This document shows, in pieces, positions 24,082 through 32,252 of a DNA stretch of 35,677 bases. The DNA is from Fischerella sp. CENA71 (GTDB lineage: Bacteria > Cyanobacteriota > Cyanobacteriia > Cyanobacteriales > Nostocaceae). A program made the position numbers and the translations under genes. The notes beneath the pieces were generated by a model, which saw only the letters and a program-made list of their open reading frames with translations, was not told where the DNA came from and ran no database searches. Numbering within the stretch: the stretch's first letter is position 1; the number at the start of each line of letters is the position of its first letter. The DNA lies in the NCBI GenBank assembly GCA_024239075.1, contig JANBVI010000019.1:1-35677 (forward strand), written 5' to 3'.

Positions 24082-25629
24082 TTAACGTCTAGCACCGCTA
24101 AAAACATCGTTCATCTTCTCTAGGGCCTGATCGATTGTGAAACTAGCTGGTTTCTGACGTGGCGGGAACTCCTTAAATGTCTCCAAGAACTGGGTCACAA
24201 TCGCCTGTGCTGCCAACACAATGTAGTCATGGTCGAGGAACCAGTCGTAGTAAGTGTTGGAGGTGATATCTGCTCGCTCGAAAGGATCGGTACGCAGGTT
24301 GTAAAGCTTGGGAACTCGCAGTGTCACGAATGGCTCTGCCCAGAGGCGTAGCGTTCCCTCAGCGCGCTGCTCCATGAAGACTACCTTCCAGTTGTCGAAG
24401 CGCAGGGCGACCAGATCGCCGTCGTCATTGAAGTAGATGAAGCCCTGGCGTGGGCTTTTTGCCTCCTGCCCGGTCAGATAGGGCAGCAGGTTGTAGCCAT
24501 CGATATGCACCTTGAAGGTTTTGCCCGCTGCCTGATGCCCCCCTTTCTTGAGCTTCTCAACGATGTCTGGATCACCCGCTGCCGCCAGTAACGTCGGCAG
24601 CCAGTCGTGGTGCTGAACAATTTCATTGGAGATCGTACCTGCCGGGAGCTTGTCAGGCCAGCGCAGCAACAAGGGGACGCGGAACGCACCTTCCCAGTTG
24701 GTATTTTTTTCGCTACGAAAGGGGGTGGTGGCACCATCGGGCCAGGAGTTGGCGTGGGGACCGTTATCCGTGCTGTACAAGACGATTGTGCCTTCGGCAA
24801 TGCCCAGTTCATCAATGAGATCCAGCAGTTCACCCACATTCTTGTCGTGGTCAATCATCGTGTCATGGTAAGGTGACTGCCACCTGCCTGCTTGACCGAG
24901 GCTCTCCGGCTTGGTGTGGGTGCGGAAGTGCATGTGGGTGGTATTAAACCAGCAGAAGAAGGGCGTGTCCGCCTCATGCTGGCGCTTGATCCAGTCCTTG
25001 GCAGCGGCAACGAACTCATCATCACAGGTTTCCATGCGCTTCTTGGTAAGTGGTCCGGTGTCCTTAATCTTCTGCTTACCCACCCTGCCCCAGCGCCGCT
25101 CTTCGGTCGGGTCGTCCGTGTCAGTCGCCCAGCAGTGAAGAACCCCACGGGGACCGAACCGTTCGCGGAAGTCGGGGAAGTCCTTCGAGTTTGGCCAATC
25201 GGGCAGTTCCGGTTCTTCTTCAGCATTGAGATGGTAGAGGTTGCCGAAGAACTCATCGAAACCGTGCACTGTCGGCAGGTACTCGTTGCGATCACCCAGG
25301 TGGTTCTTGCCAAACTGACCCGTTGCATAGCCGAGTGGTTTCAGGAGTTCGGCGATGGTCGGGTCCTCTGCTTTGAGTCCTACGGTGGCAGCAGGAACCC
25401 CAACCTTGCTCAATCCTGTACGAAACACACTTTGTCCAGTAATGAATGCTGCCCGACCAGCGGTGCAGCTCTGCTCGCCGTAGGAGTCGGTAAAGCGCAT
25501 CCCCTCCTTGGCGAGACGATCAATATTGGGTGTGCGATAGCCCATCATCCCGTCACTGTAGCAGGAGAGGTTCCAGATACCGATGTCGTCGCCGAAAATG
25601 ACAAGGATGTTTGGTTTTTTATCTGTCAT
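24082..25629 (-). CDS. Arylsulfatase (type I, formylglycine), GC-rich
   Basis: 515 residues of the sulfatase family (alkaline-phosphatase fold), hydrolysing sulfate esters. Metal-binding DD at 14-15 (IFGDDIG). The formylglycine motif is C55-T-A-G-R59, so activation needs a formylglycine-generating enzyme not seen here. GQFGKNHLGDRNEYLPTVHGFDEFFGNLYH and LYSTDNGPHANSWPDG are further family blocks. No signal peptide is visible, so the location is uncertain. Codons are GC-rich at third positions and there is no GCGATCGC site, unlike the neighbours, suggesting transfer from a high-GC bacterium. The same holds for the cassette at 31668-34657. No clear ribosome site precedes the ATG. Confidence 0.92.
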   Translation of the reverse strand: MTDKKPNILVIFGDDIGIWNLSCYSDGMMGYRTPNIDRLAKEGMRFTDSYGEQSCTAGRAAFITGQSVFRTGLSKVGVPAATVGLKAEDPTIAELLKPLGYATGQFGKNHLGDRNEYLPTVHGFDEFFGNLYHLNAEEEPELPDWPNSKDFPDFRERFGPRGVLHCWATDTDDPTEERRWGRVGKQKIKDTGPLTKKRMETCDDEFVAAAKDWIKRQHEADTPFFCWFNTTHMHFRTHTKPESLGQAGRWQSPYHDTMIDHDKNVGELLDLIDELGIAEGTIVLYSTDNGPHANSWPDGATTPFRSEKNTNWEGAFRVPLLLRWPDKLPAGTISNEIVQHHDWLPTLLAAAGDPDIVEKLKKGGHQAAGKTFKVHIDGYNLLPYLTGQEAKSPRQGFIYFNDDGDLVALRFDNWKVVFMEQRAEGTLRLWAEPFVTLRVPKLYNLRTDPFERADITSNTYYDWFLDHDYIVLAAQAIVTQFLETFKEFPPRQKPASFTIDQALEKMNDVFSGARR

Positions 25630-26122
25630 AAAGGTTTCGTTTCATAGTGTTTGCTGAGATGATCGCAAAGACGGAAAACAGGCAATGGAAGCCAGTATGA
25701 GATGTTCCCATATCTGGAGAAGTGCCACGGCGAGCGCTAGGTCGGTAACTTATGTTAGATTCACACTTACACCTGAGAATATTGTTGTAAGCAATAGACT
25801 TAAGAAATAAAGTAGTGCGAATAAATAAGAAACTTATAAGAGGACAATAAACTTAATATCTATCCTCATACTTATGTCAAACCCAATGAATGCTCCAGTC
25901 AAAGATTGAATGACAAATTTTCAGCAGTCTCACCAAGATTTCAAAATTCAGAACCGAGAAGACTGGCAAAACTATCTAGACAATGCACATGAGAATCGGC
26001 AAGTCATTATCAATGACATGGTGGTGTAACTACGTATTTACAGCTTACGCCCTGAGAGCTTTTTTTACTACCTAAGCGGCTTTTCAAACACCCTCTTAAC
26101 CTGTCACAAATGAATTTATTCG
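25630..26122. other. Intergenic region between sulfatase and membrane protein
   Basis: 493 bp between two divergent genes. It holds the split small ORF above and, at 26094-26112, TCTTAACCTGTCACAAATG, a near match to the IS 5' motif at 144-162 and 3407-3425. Otherwise nothing recognisable. Confidence 0.4.
25874..26029 (+). pseudogene. Small ORF split by an in-frame stop
   Basis: ATG at 25874 reads MSNPMNAPVKD then TGA. The very next codon is ATG in the same frame, reading MTNFQQSHQDFKIQNREDWQ and on through NYLDNAHENRQVIINDMVV to TAA at 26027-26029. Together this would be a 51-residue start of a protein with one stop mutation and a short tail. I do not recognise the family. It may equally be a chance frame in the 490-bp gap between the sulfatase and the membrane protein. 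Confidence 0.3.
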
Positions 26123-26854
26123 ATGAGATTATATCCAAGAATTCAAACTTATCTACATCAGAGGCTCTTTGATGGATTATTTGCAAGGTTTGTCGGAATA
26201 TTAATCATTGATATTCTCCTGATTCAGACTATCGGCTCAAAAGCTTTTGACAATTTTTTAGAGACTTTCAAGTATTACTTTGATAACTATTTTATCGGAG
26301 CAAACTTTATATCATGTGTCAAATTCTCAATGGCGGGTAGTTTTTCAAAATATCTCGTTCCTTTTGTTTTAATAATTTTATGGCTATTTAATCAAAGACA
26401 ATTATTAAAAATCTGTTTTTACTTGTACCTGTGCTGGGTAAATTTAAAATTTTTAATAGCCATGTTGTTTCTCGTGTTTGGACTTTGGAATCCAACAGCA
26501 AGTGGGCTGGATTATCTAGTGTTAGGCTGTTTGGCCTGGGTGACTAATGTATTGATTTTTGCTACTTGGTACTGGCTGATAGATAGAGATCATCAAAAGC
26601 TATTTATTCAAGATAAAACTGTTGCAATTAATTTTTTATTTATTCCTACTACCTCAGATTTGTCACGCTACCAAAATTGGGTGCCAAGTTTTTTTGATTA
26701 TTTATTTTTAGCCTTTAACACTAGCATTTCATTCTCACAATCTAATACTGGATATCTAACAAAAAAGGGGAGAGTTTTGACAATGTTGCAAGCGCTGATC
26801 GCTTTAATAATTAACGTTATTATCATCGCTAGAGCCGTTAGTTTGATTCGATAG
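26123..26854 (+). CDS. DUF1345-like integral membrane protein
   Basis: 243 residues with about five to six hydrophobic segments (FVGILIIDILLIQTIG; SKYLVPFVLIILWLF; YLYLCWVNLKFLIAMLFLVFG; LVLGCLAWVTNVLIFATWYWL; a C-terminal helix LQALIALIINVIIIARAVSLI). The last 60 residues (FFDYLFLAFNTSISF followed by TKKGRVLTMLQALIALI) resemble DUF1345 and two-helix ion-channel proteins: a re-entrant S/T-rich stretch before the final helix. Function unknown; transport or channel activity is possible. A good rho-independent terminator lies 120 nt downstream. Confidence 0.65.
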   Translation: MRLYPRIQTYLHQRLFDGLFARFVGILIIDILLIQTIGSKAFDNFLETFKYYFDNYFIGANFISCVKFSMAGSFSKYLVPFVLIILWLFNQRQLLKICFYLYLCWVNLKFLIAMLFLVFGLWNPTASGLDYLVLGCLAWVTNVLIFATWYWLIDRDHQKLFIQDKTVAINFLFIPTTSDLSRYQNWVPSFFDYLFLAFNTSISFSQSNTGYLTKKGRVLTMLQALIALIINVIIIARAVSLIR

Positions 26855-26973
26855 TTGCAATTTATTACCCTTTTCTGTGGTCATGTTGTAGATGAGTTGA
26901 AATAGATTTAAATCTCTAACCCAAATTCGTATCTATTGGTGCTTGGGTGATGGCGAGTTAGGTTAATTAGTAC

Positions 26974-27004
26974 AAGGGTAAGAAAAAAATTCTTACCCTT
27001 TTTT
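26974..27004 (+). terminator. Rho-independent terminator
   Basis: AAGGGTAAGAA (26974-26984) pairs with TTCTTACCCTT (26990-27000), a perfect 11-bp stem with a short A loop. A run of six T (26999-27004) ends on the plus strand, consistent with the end of the membrane-protein transcript. Confidence 0.8.
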
Positions 27005-27111
27005 GAGGATCGTCGGAAACTAAAAGTGTTGATTTTGCGCCATTTGGACACTTAACGTCGTTTGTGCATAAACGAAAAATCGTCAGCGAAACATTGTTTC
27101 CAAAGCGATTG

Positions 27112-27669
27112 CTAACTAGCAAGTGTCCGCCGAGCAGCTAGCGCCGCCGATAACAAGGAGATGCCGCTCATGAGCAGGCTAATACCCACGTATAGACCAA
27201 TCAGCCAGATAGCACTGAAGGGAAACTGATTCAGCACCATGATGCCCACAATCAGAGTCACGACTCCGTTTAACGCCACCAGCCAGGACATCCTGTGACC
27301 CGCACGGTTGGTAAACGCCATGATGATCGTAAAAATACCTTCAACAATGAACAGAACGCCAAAAGCAAAGGTCAACGCCAGCAGTGCGGCTCCCAAATTC
27401 AACAGAATGTAAATACCTGCAATGACATAAAAAATACCCACAATCAAATTCAGCCAAAAGCCTCTGACTGGTTTTGACTGAAACGATTGAACGATCATTA
27501 CAACGCCGCTAATGAGCGTAATCCAACCAATCACAGAGGTAAAAAATGCCGAGGCAATACCCGGCACGCTTATTGCCAACACGCCAAGAATAATCAGACC
27601 AATGCTCAGAGTGATCACCCAACCAGTCGATTTTTTGATATCGGCATCAGATAGAATATCAGAAGTCAT
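27112..27669 (-). CDS. HdeD-like membrane protein
   Basis: 185 residues, almost entirely six membrane helices in three pairs. Repeats are of the type WVITLSIGLIILGVLAI, LISGVVMIVQSF, GFWLNLIVGIFYVIAGIYIL, FIVEGIFTIIMAF, NGVVTLIVGIMVL and LIGLYVGISLLMSGISLL. The 'G(I/V)xxIxGI' rhythm and the length match the HdeD (DUF308) family, named for an E. coli acid-resistance membrane protein; the biochemical role is not established. Monocistronic and minus strand, convergent with the DUF1345-like gene. Confidence 0.85.
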   Translation of the reverse strand: MTSDILSDADIKKSTGWVITLSIGLIILGVLAISVPGIASAFFTSVIGWITLISGVVMIVQSFQSKPVRGFWLNLIVGIFYVIAGIYILLNLGAALLALTFAFGVLFIVEGIFTIIMAFTNRAGHRMSWLVALNGVVTLIVGIMVLNQFPFSAIWLIGLYVGISLLMSGISLLSAALAARRTLAS

Positions 27670-28012
27670 AATACAAACCTCGGTTGTTGAATAGGGTTGA
27701 TGCTGAGGTCAAATGAGCTTCCCCTTTGCCTTTAGTTTAGGAGAAACCTTCAAAAAAAATCTCAGCCTTTTGAATAAGCCGATTTATAAAAATGGGTGGG
27801 TGTAACGTGTGACTTAAAGGAATTGTTTGCCACAATGGCAAGCTTTTGCTTTAATTTGAAAGAGGAAACTTTATAGTTGAAACAGTTACTTGTTAATCTG
27901 TGAGATCAAAACCGCTGTTACTCTGACAAAATTATCAAGCAGCAAGTATAGTATAGTTATTTTCGATAATGTCAATGGACAAATGGCTTAAGTCACACAC
28001 ACAAAGCGCTTA

Positions 28013-28110
28013 TATAGTCCTTATTTTTGGTCTATAGAGTTATTATTATAAGCTGACCCTGGTAAAACAAACCTAGACTATTTACCCTCCTGTGTTGACA
28101 GGAGGTTTTT
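28013..28110 (+). ncRNA. Possible small RNA ending in a terminator
   Basis: In the gene-free 27670-28171 stretch, a near-perfect hairpin TATAGTCC/GGTCTATA (28013-28020, 28029-28036) is followed 50 nt later by a strong terminator. That terminator is CCTCCTGT (28086-28093) with ACAGGAGG (28098-28105), a 4-nt loop and five T. No gene on the plus strand ends upstream that needs it, so it may finish a short untranslated RNA. The unpaired CCUCCU-type arm could touch ribosome sites if opened. No promoter is convincing. The rest of this stretch shows nothing else. Confidence 0.3.
28086..28110 (+). terminator. Rho-independent terminator without upstream gene
   Basis: An 8-bp perfect stem CCTCCTGT/ACAGGAGG with loop GTTG is followed by TTTTT. 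The nearest gene upstream (HdeD-like) runs the other way. Confidence 0.65.
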
Positions 28111-28171
28111 GTTGATACGCCCCCTTATCGCCCTCCTATCTCTCATCTCCATGAAAAGCCCCTCCTCTCCG

Positions 28172-28396
28172 CACAATTATCATTTTTATTAGGATGTGTT
28201 TGAGTATTTTAATTGATTGACAAAATACGCTTTATCTTAACCTCTCACGAGTGGTGGTTAAGTCGGCATAAGCATCAAATCGTGAGTTGGTGTCAGTCTC
28301 TAATAATATAGAGTTACTGCTGAACAAGCACGATGATATTGAACCATTAATTCCTCTTGCACATAGTTATTGTTTTTACATCAGAATTTCCAGGTG
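28172..28396 (+). mobile_element. Short (MITE-like) relic of the same IS as at 79-729
   Basis: 28172-28251 matches 79-160 closely (CAATTATCATTTTTATT, GAGTATTTTAATTGATTGACAAAATAC, TTATCTTAACCTCTCACG). 28333-28396 matches the last ~70 nt of the transposase relic (GATGATATTGAAC, CTTGCACATAGTT, TTTCCAGGTG). About 80 nt lie between them instead of the ~490 nt in the other relic. A TGGTGG..AAG..CAAATCG..GTTGG stretch (28252-28293) may be decayed transposase sequence. It ends one base before the ATG of the sugar dehydrogenase. Confidence 0.65.
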
Positions 28397-28397
28397 A

Positions 28398-29852
28398 ATG
28401 AAAAAGTTATACGTTGTTTTTTGTATTTGCTTAGTTATTATTTCAATTTTAGCTTTTTCTAATATTTCTCAAGCCCAAATAACTGACCCGATTCCTGAAA
28501 AAATAGAAAAATCAAAACTAGCTGTAGGACTGCAAGAAGTTGTACAAATTCCTAAAAGTGGAACTGGGCGAGAAAGAGTAGCGCGATTGAATTTTTTAAC
28601 TCATGCAGGTGATGGTAGCGGCAGGTTATTTGTTAATGATATGCGAGGGAAGCTATATGTGATTGTCAATGGCGACGCTTCTTTATACATGAATTTTAAA
28701 AATGTAGTATGTTCAGGCTTTAGCTATGACACTTCACAACAGGGTTTTTCTTATTTTGCTTTTCACCCAGAATTTGCTAAAAATGGGATTTTCTACACTG
28801 TAGATAGTGAAGAAAAAGATAATCGTATTCCAGATTTTCCTGTTACCAAAAAGATTACTGATAACAAAGGTAATACTATAGAAAGTTCTCACCACGAAGT
28901 CATTCGGGAGTGGAAAGCTGCTAACCCTGCGGCAAATACTTTTTCCGGAACATTTCGGGAAATAATGCGTATTGAACAGCCCTACGAAGACCATAATACA
29001 GGACAATTAGGCTTTAATCCTAATGCTAAACTCGGAGATGCTGATTATGGGATATTGTATATTGCGTTGGCTGACGGGGGTAGTAACGGCTTTCCTGTCA
29101 GTGATACAGATCCTCTTGATAATGGACAAGACCTGAGTACACCTTTAGGTAAAATTCTCCGGATAGATCCTTTTGGTAAGAATAGGGCTAATGGCAAGTA
29201 TGCCATTCCTCGGGATAATCCTTTTGTTAATGATAGAAATCCAAAAACATTAGGAGAAATTTGGGCTTATGGACTGCGTAATCCCCATCGTTTTAGCTGG
29301 GATATGGGTGGTGATCGCAAAATGTTGATTGTTGATACTGGTCAGGCTTTTATAGAAGAAGTAAATCTTGGTATCAAAGCGGCTAATTATGGATGGGGGA
29401 ACCGGGAAGGGACTTGGGTTATAGATGAAAAAAATGAGAATGTCCTGTTTCCGTTACCTAAAGATGATGCCAAGTATGGTTACACTTATCCCGTTGCTCA
29501 ATATAGTCATTATGTACCAAAGGATTATCCAGGTTTTTATGGAATTGCAATTACAGGTGGTTATGTTTATCGGGGTAAAGCGATTCCTGAATTAATCGGT
29601 CAATATATTTTTGCTGATTTTGGCAGTGATGCGCGTTTTTTTCATGTACCTGTAGATGAACTTGTGAATGGTAAACAGGCAAAGATAAAAGAATTGAGAC
29701 TATTTGATCGCAAAAAAGAAGCTACTTTTCTGGAAATTATTGGTAGCAAACGTTCTGATGTCCGGTTTGGGATAGATGAACAGGGGGAAATATATGTTAC
29801 ATCTAAGAGCGATGGTAAAGTGAGAAAACTTGTTCCAACACTAAAAAATTAA
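28398..29852 (+). CDS. PQQ-dependent sugar (aldose) dehydrogenase, secreted
   Basis: 484 residues with an N-terminal signal peptide (MKKLYVVFCICLVIISILAF, likely cleaved after SQA near residue 26). The mature part is a six-bladed beta-propeller of the GSDH/soluble aldose dehydrogenase family: RLNFLTHAGDGSGRLFVNDMRG, GFSYFAFHPEF, PLGKILRIDPFG, WAYGLRNPHRFSWD, AANYGWGNREG and the C-terminal RFGIDEQGEIYVTSKSDGKV. It would oxidise aldoses such as glucose to the lactone in the periplasm with PQQ. Whether this strain makes PQQ is not shown. The ATG directly abuts the IS relic, so its leader is IS-derived. It is followed by a lactonase gene, a logical pair. Confidence 0.85.
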   Translation: MKKLYVVFCICLVIISILAFSNISQAQITDPIPEKIEKSKLAVGLQEVVQIPKSGTGRERVARLNFLTHAGDGSGRLFVNDMRGKLYVIVNGDASLYMNFKNVVCSGFSYDTSQQGFSYFAFHPEFAKNGIFYTVDSEEKDNRIPDFPVTKKITDNKGNTIESSHHEVIREWKAANPAANTFSGTFREIMRIEQPYEDHNTGQLGFNPNAKLGDADYGILYIALADGGSNGFPVSDTDPLDNGQDLSTPLGKILRIDPFGKNRANGKYAIPRDNPFVNDRNPKTLGEIWAYGLRNPHRFSWDMGGDRKMLIVDTGQAFIEEVNLGIKAANYGWGNREGTWVIDEKNENVLFPLPKDDAKYGYTYPVAQYSHYVPKDYPGFYGIAITGGYVYRGKAIPELIGQYIFADFGSDARFFHVPVDELVNGKQAKIKELRLFDRKKEATFLEIIGSKRSDVRFGIDEQGEIYVTSKSDGKVRKLVPTLKN

Positions 29853-29984
29853 TCTTGATGTGTTACGGATATGTCAATGCTGAATGGGTTGATGGCGTAG
29901 AAGATAATGCAAAAATTATGAATTATGCAATCATCCTGCTTTTCTGGATATGTTTAAAGAAAATGCGGTATCAGCATAGTATTA

Positions 29985-30980
29985 ATGTTAACGAATGGAA
30001 TTTTGGCTTCAGTTGGGCAGGTAAGATTGAAAAAAACTTTACGAATAGGTGCGTGCAATTTATTACTAAGCTTATTGATGGTACAGCAAAGCTGGGGGAA
30101 TACCTCTGCTAGCATACCAGCCATTATGGACAGTAACGCTAAGGTAGAAAAGTTATCTAGTGGTTTAAAATTTACAGAAGGACCAGTCTGGAATCCAAGT
30201 GGCTTTTTACTCTTTAGTGATATCCCTGCCAATACAATCTATAAATGGACAACTAACGGTAAACTTGCTGTATTTCGTCGGACTGCGGGAAATCCCAATG
30301 GTAATACTTTAGATAGGGAAGGACGATTAATTACTGCTCAACATAACCGCCAACTGACACGCACAGAAAAAAATGGTAAAGTCACTGTCTTAGCTGAACG
30401 CTACCAGGGAAAACGCCTCAATAGTCCCAACGATGTTGTAGTTAAGTCGGATGATAGCATTTATTTTACTGACCCCCCCTACGGTATTCAAAAGGAACAG
30501 GAAGAACTTGGGTTTTATGGGATCTATCACTGGAAACCAGATGGGACGCTGACTTTGCTCAACAAAGAGATGGTGCGTCCCAATGGAATTGCTTTCTCGC
30601 CAGATGAGAAAACATTATACGTTAGTGATTCTGAAAAATTACACATCCGCGTCTTTGATGTCAAGGCAGATGGCACATTAACTAACAGCAGGGTGTTTGC
30701 AGAGTTGCCTGGACCCACAGACAAAGGTGTACCTGATGGTATGAAGGTGGATGTCAAAGGCAATGTTTACTGTAGCGGTTCAGGAGGTGTGTGGATTTTC
30801 TCACCCACAGGTCAACTTCTGAGCAAAATTGCTGTCCCTGAATCAGTCACAAATTTAGCTTGGGGCAATAAAGATTATAAAACGCTTTATATTACAGCAG
30901 GAAATAGTATTTACCGCATTCGCTTGAATATTGCAGGGGTCAAACCGGGGCAGAATAATTTGTCATCATCGCAACCGTAA
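29985..30980 (+). CDS. SMP-30/gluconolactonase family protein, secreted
   Basis: 331 residues with a signal peptide (LKKTLRIGACNLLLSLLMV, then QQSWG/N). The six-bladed propeller has the family metal ligands: Glu in KFTEGPVWNPSG, Asn in LNSPNDVVVKSD, and Asp in GVPDGMKVDVKGNVY. ARYFTDPPYGI-like FTDPPYGI and RPNGIAFSPDEKTLYVSDS are also typical. It hydrolyses sugar lactones (EC 3.1.1.17 type). ATG at 29985 is used here, but a TTG at 30027 (reading LKKTLRIG) after GGCAGGTAAG would give a tighter signal peptide and may be the true start. It lies 132 nt after the sugar dehydrogenase whose product it would open, giving gluconate outside the cytoplasm. Confidence 0.85.
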   Translation: MLTNGILASVGQVRLKKTLRIGACNLLLSLLMVQQSWGNTSASIPAIMDSNAKVEKLSSGLKFTEGPVWNPSGFLLFSDIPANTIYKWTTNGKLAVFRRTAGNPNGNTLDREGRLITAQHNRQLTRTEKNGKVTVLAERYQGKRLNSPNDVVVKSDDSIYFTDPPYGIQKEQEELGFYGIYHWKPDGTLTLLNKEMVRPNGIAFSPDEKTLYVSDSEKLHIRVFDVKADGTLTNSRVFAELPGPTDKGVPDGMKVDVKGNVYCSGSGGVWIFSPTGQLLSKIAVPESVTNLAWGNKDYKTLYITAGNSIYRIRLNIAGVKPGQNNLSSSQP

Positions 30981-31027
30981 TTAGGAATTACGAGCTAACA
31001 CTGAAAAACAACTAGGTTGTGGACTAT

Positions 31028-31140
31028 TTGCAATTAATGTGAGCCAAAACGGATGATTGCAAGCTGGTTGCAGATTAATTTGAGCATAGTTGCAGTTAAT
31101 CTGAGCCGAAAGGCTTTTTCAGTTGCATTTTATTTGAGCA
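31028..31140. repeat. Four degenerate 18-bp direct repeats (IS21-end-like)
   Basis: TTGCANNTTAATNTGAGCC-type units occur at 31028-31045, 31068-31085, 31090-31107 and 31123-31140, all in the same orientation. Multiple short direct repeats of this look mark the ends of IS21-family elements. No istA/istB genes are present, so this would be an orphan end. Confidence 0.55.
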
Positions 31141-31141
31141 T

Positions 31142-31517
31142 TTAATAAATCGCCTATAATAGCATAGACAGTAATCATTTCGTTTAACATCTATCCTCTC
31201 CATTTTTATCCCTAGAGAGGATTTTATTGCACAAAGCGATCGCCTAAGGGATCTCGGTGAAAACAAAATGTGCCGCCCTATCAAATATATTTCGGCGAGC
31301 GCCCAAGGATTAATGAGCGTTCCGCCTAGAGGGGCGGAACGCAAGGGCGGCACATTTTATTACGAGGATTGGCCTAATAACTAGCAACTTGGATTACTAG
31401 ATCTAAACTCTGCACTTTATGGATAGCCAAATTCCAGTTGAAATCTCGATAATATATAAATCTATACACTGTTCAGCCGCTTGAAATGTTACTGAAGTGT
31501 GCTTCTTTCCCAGCAAT
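31142..31517. repeat. Dispersed repeat, copy 2, with full nested structure
   Basis: Nearly identical to 2988-3304 but 59 nt longer. The extra DNA (31246-31304) completes a nested structure. Outer arms AAAATGTGCCGCCCT (31265-31279) and AGGGCGGCACATTTT (31344-31358) pair over 15 bp. Inner arms GCGTTCCGCC (31317-31326) and GGCGGAACGC (31333-31342) have loop TAGAGG. It ends 150 nt before the GC-rich cassette; 31518-31667 shows nothing else besides an AAGGAAA ribosome site. Confidence 0.8.
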
Positions 31518-31667
31518 AATTACTGTCAGTCAAGGATTTACAGCGTTTCATAACAGATTTTATGCCCTTTGCCTTATCACAACAGTAAAGGTTATGAAGT
31601 ATCAAGAGATATTCAGCTAACCGTTTCTGGGGCAACCATTTAACTACAAAATTAAAAGGAAATCGAT

Positions 31668-32234
31668 ATGTCAGAAACAGCCCCGCATTACGACTGGACA
31701 AAACCCGCAGCTATGGCGATCCCGAAAGAGGGATTTTTCAAAGAGGAACAGGGACGATATGGTCCCATCTTCCCCAAGACCCCCGCATGCTATGGCTTCA
31801 CGATTATTGCGAAGATCAAGCCTGGTCGAGAGGAGACCATCCGCGATTATGGGAAGAAGCTCGAAGAAACGGTCGCCAATCTTCCCGATGCCCTTGCCGT
31901 GCTCAAGCTGCACTATCTGCGCTGGGTGCTCTTTGATATTGGTGTGGATACTTACTTTATGTACCAAGGAATCTTTGACACGGACTTTGACAAATACACC
32001 GAAGACGCCGTGGCCCTCTTCTCGAAGTACGGCATCAATACAGTCTTTGAAAACCTTGAGGGTTTTCCCGAAGACTGGAAGACAAACCCTGCGGCTTTCG
32101 TAAAGTTTGTCCGGGAACACGAGTGCCCGAGCTTCCTAGAATACGGAGAATACCCCTATGTCAGCTCTGACGAAATCAAAAAGGCCCTCAAACTCAAGGC
32201 GGCGTTCTCCAACATGCTCGACCAAATGCAGTAA
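31668..32234 (+). CDS. Hypothetical protein of the DyP cassette
   Basis: 188 residues, no signal peptide or membrane segment. I do not know a named family. The middle (YGFTIIAKIKPGREETIRDYGKKLEE, YLRWVLFDIG, YFMYQGIFDTDFDKYTEDAVALF) reads as a ferredoxin-like alpha/beta unit (dimeric alpha-beta-barrel type). FENLEGFPEDWKTNPAAFVKFVREHE, then the FLEYGEYP and IKKALKLKAAF segments, echo the 'CEGYP' region seen in some DyP-associated proteins. GC-rich codons as in the two following genes (18 nt to the peroxidase start). AAGGAAA lies ~10 nt before the ATG. Likely a partner or cargo of the peroxidase. Confidence 0.8.
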   Translation: MSETAPHYDWTKPAAMAIPKEGFFKEEQGRYGPIFPKTPACYGFTIIAKIKPGREETIRDYGKKLEETVANLPDALAVLKLHYLRWVLFDIGVDTYFMYQGIFDTDFDKYTEDAVALFSKYGINTVFENLEGFPEDWKTNPAAFVKFVREHECPSFLEYGEYPYVSSDEIKKALKLKAAFSNMLDQMQ

Positions 32235-32252
32235 TTCGTTATAAGGCTTGAT

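Noticed and set aside
24474-25647. Long open frames opposite or out of phase with the sulfatase gene
   Set aside because: GC-rich genes lack stops in other frames. None of these frames shows family motifs, while the sulfatase frame has a complete active site.
29855-30112. 85-codon frame between the sugar dehydrogenase and the lactonase
   Set aside because: It overlaps the lactonase signal peptide in another frame, has no ribosome site and no family features.
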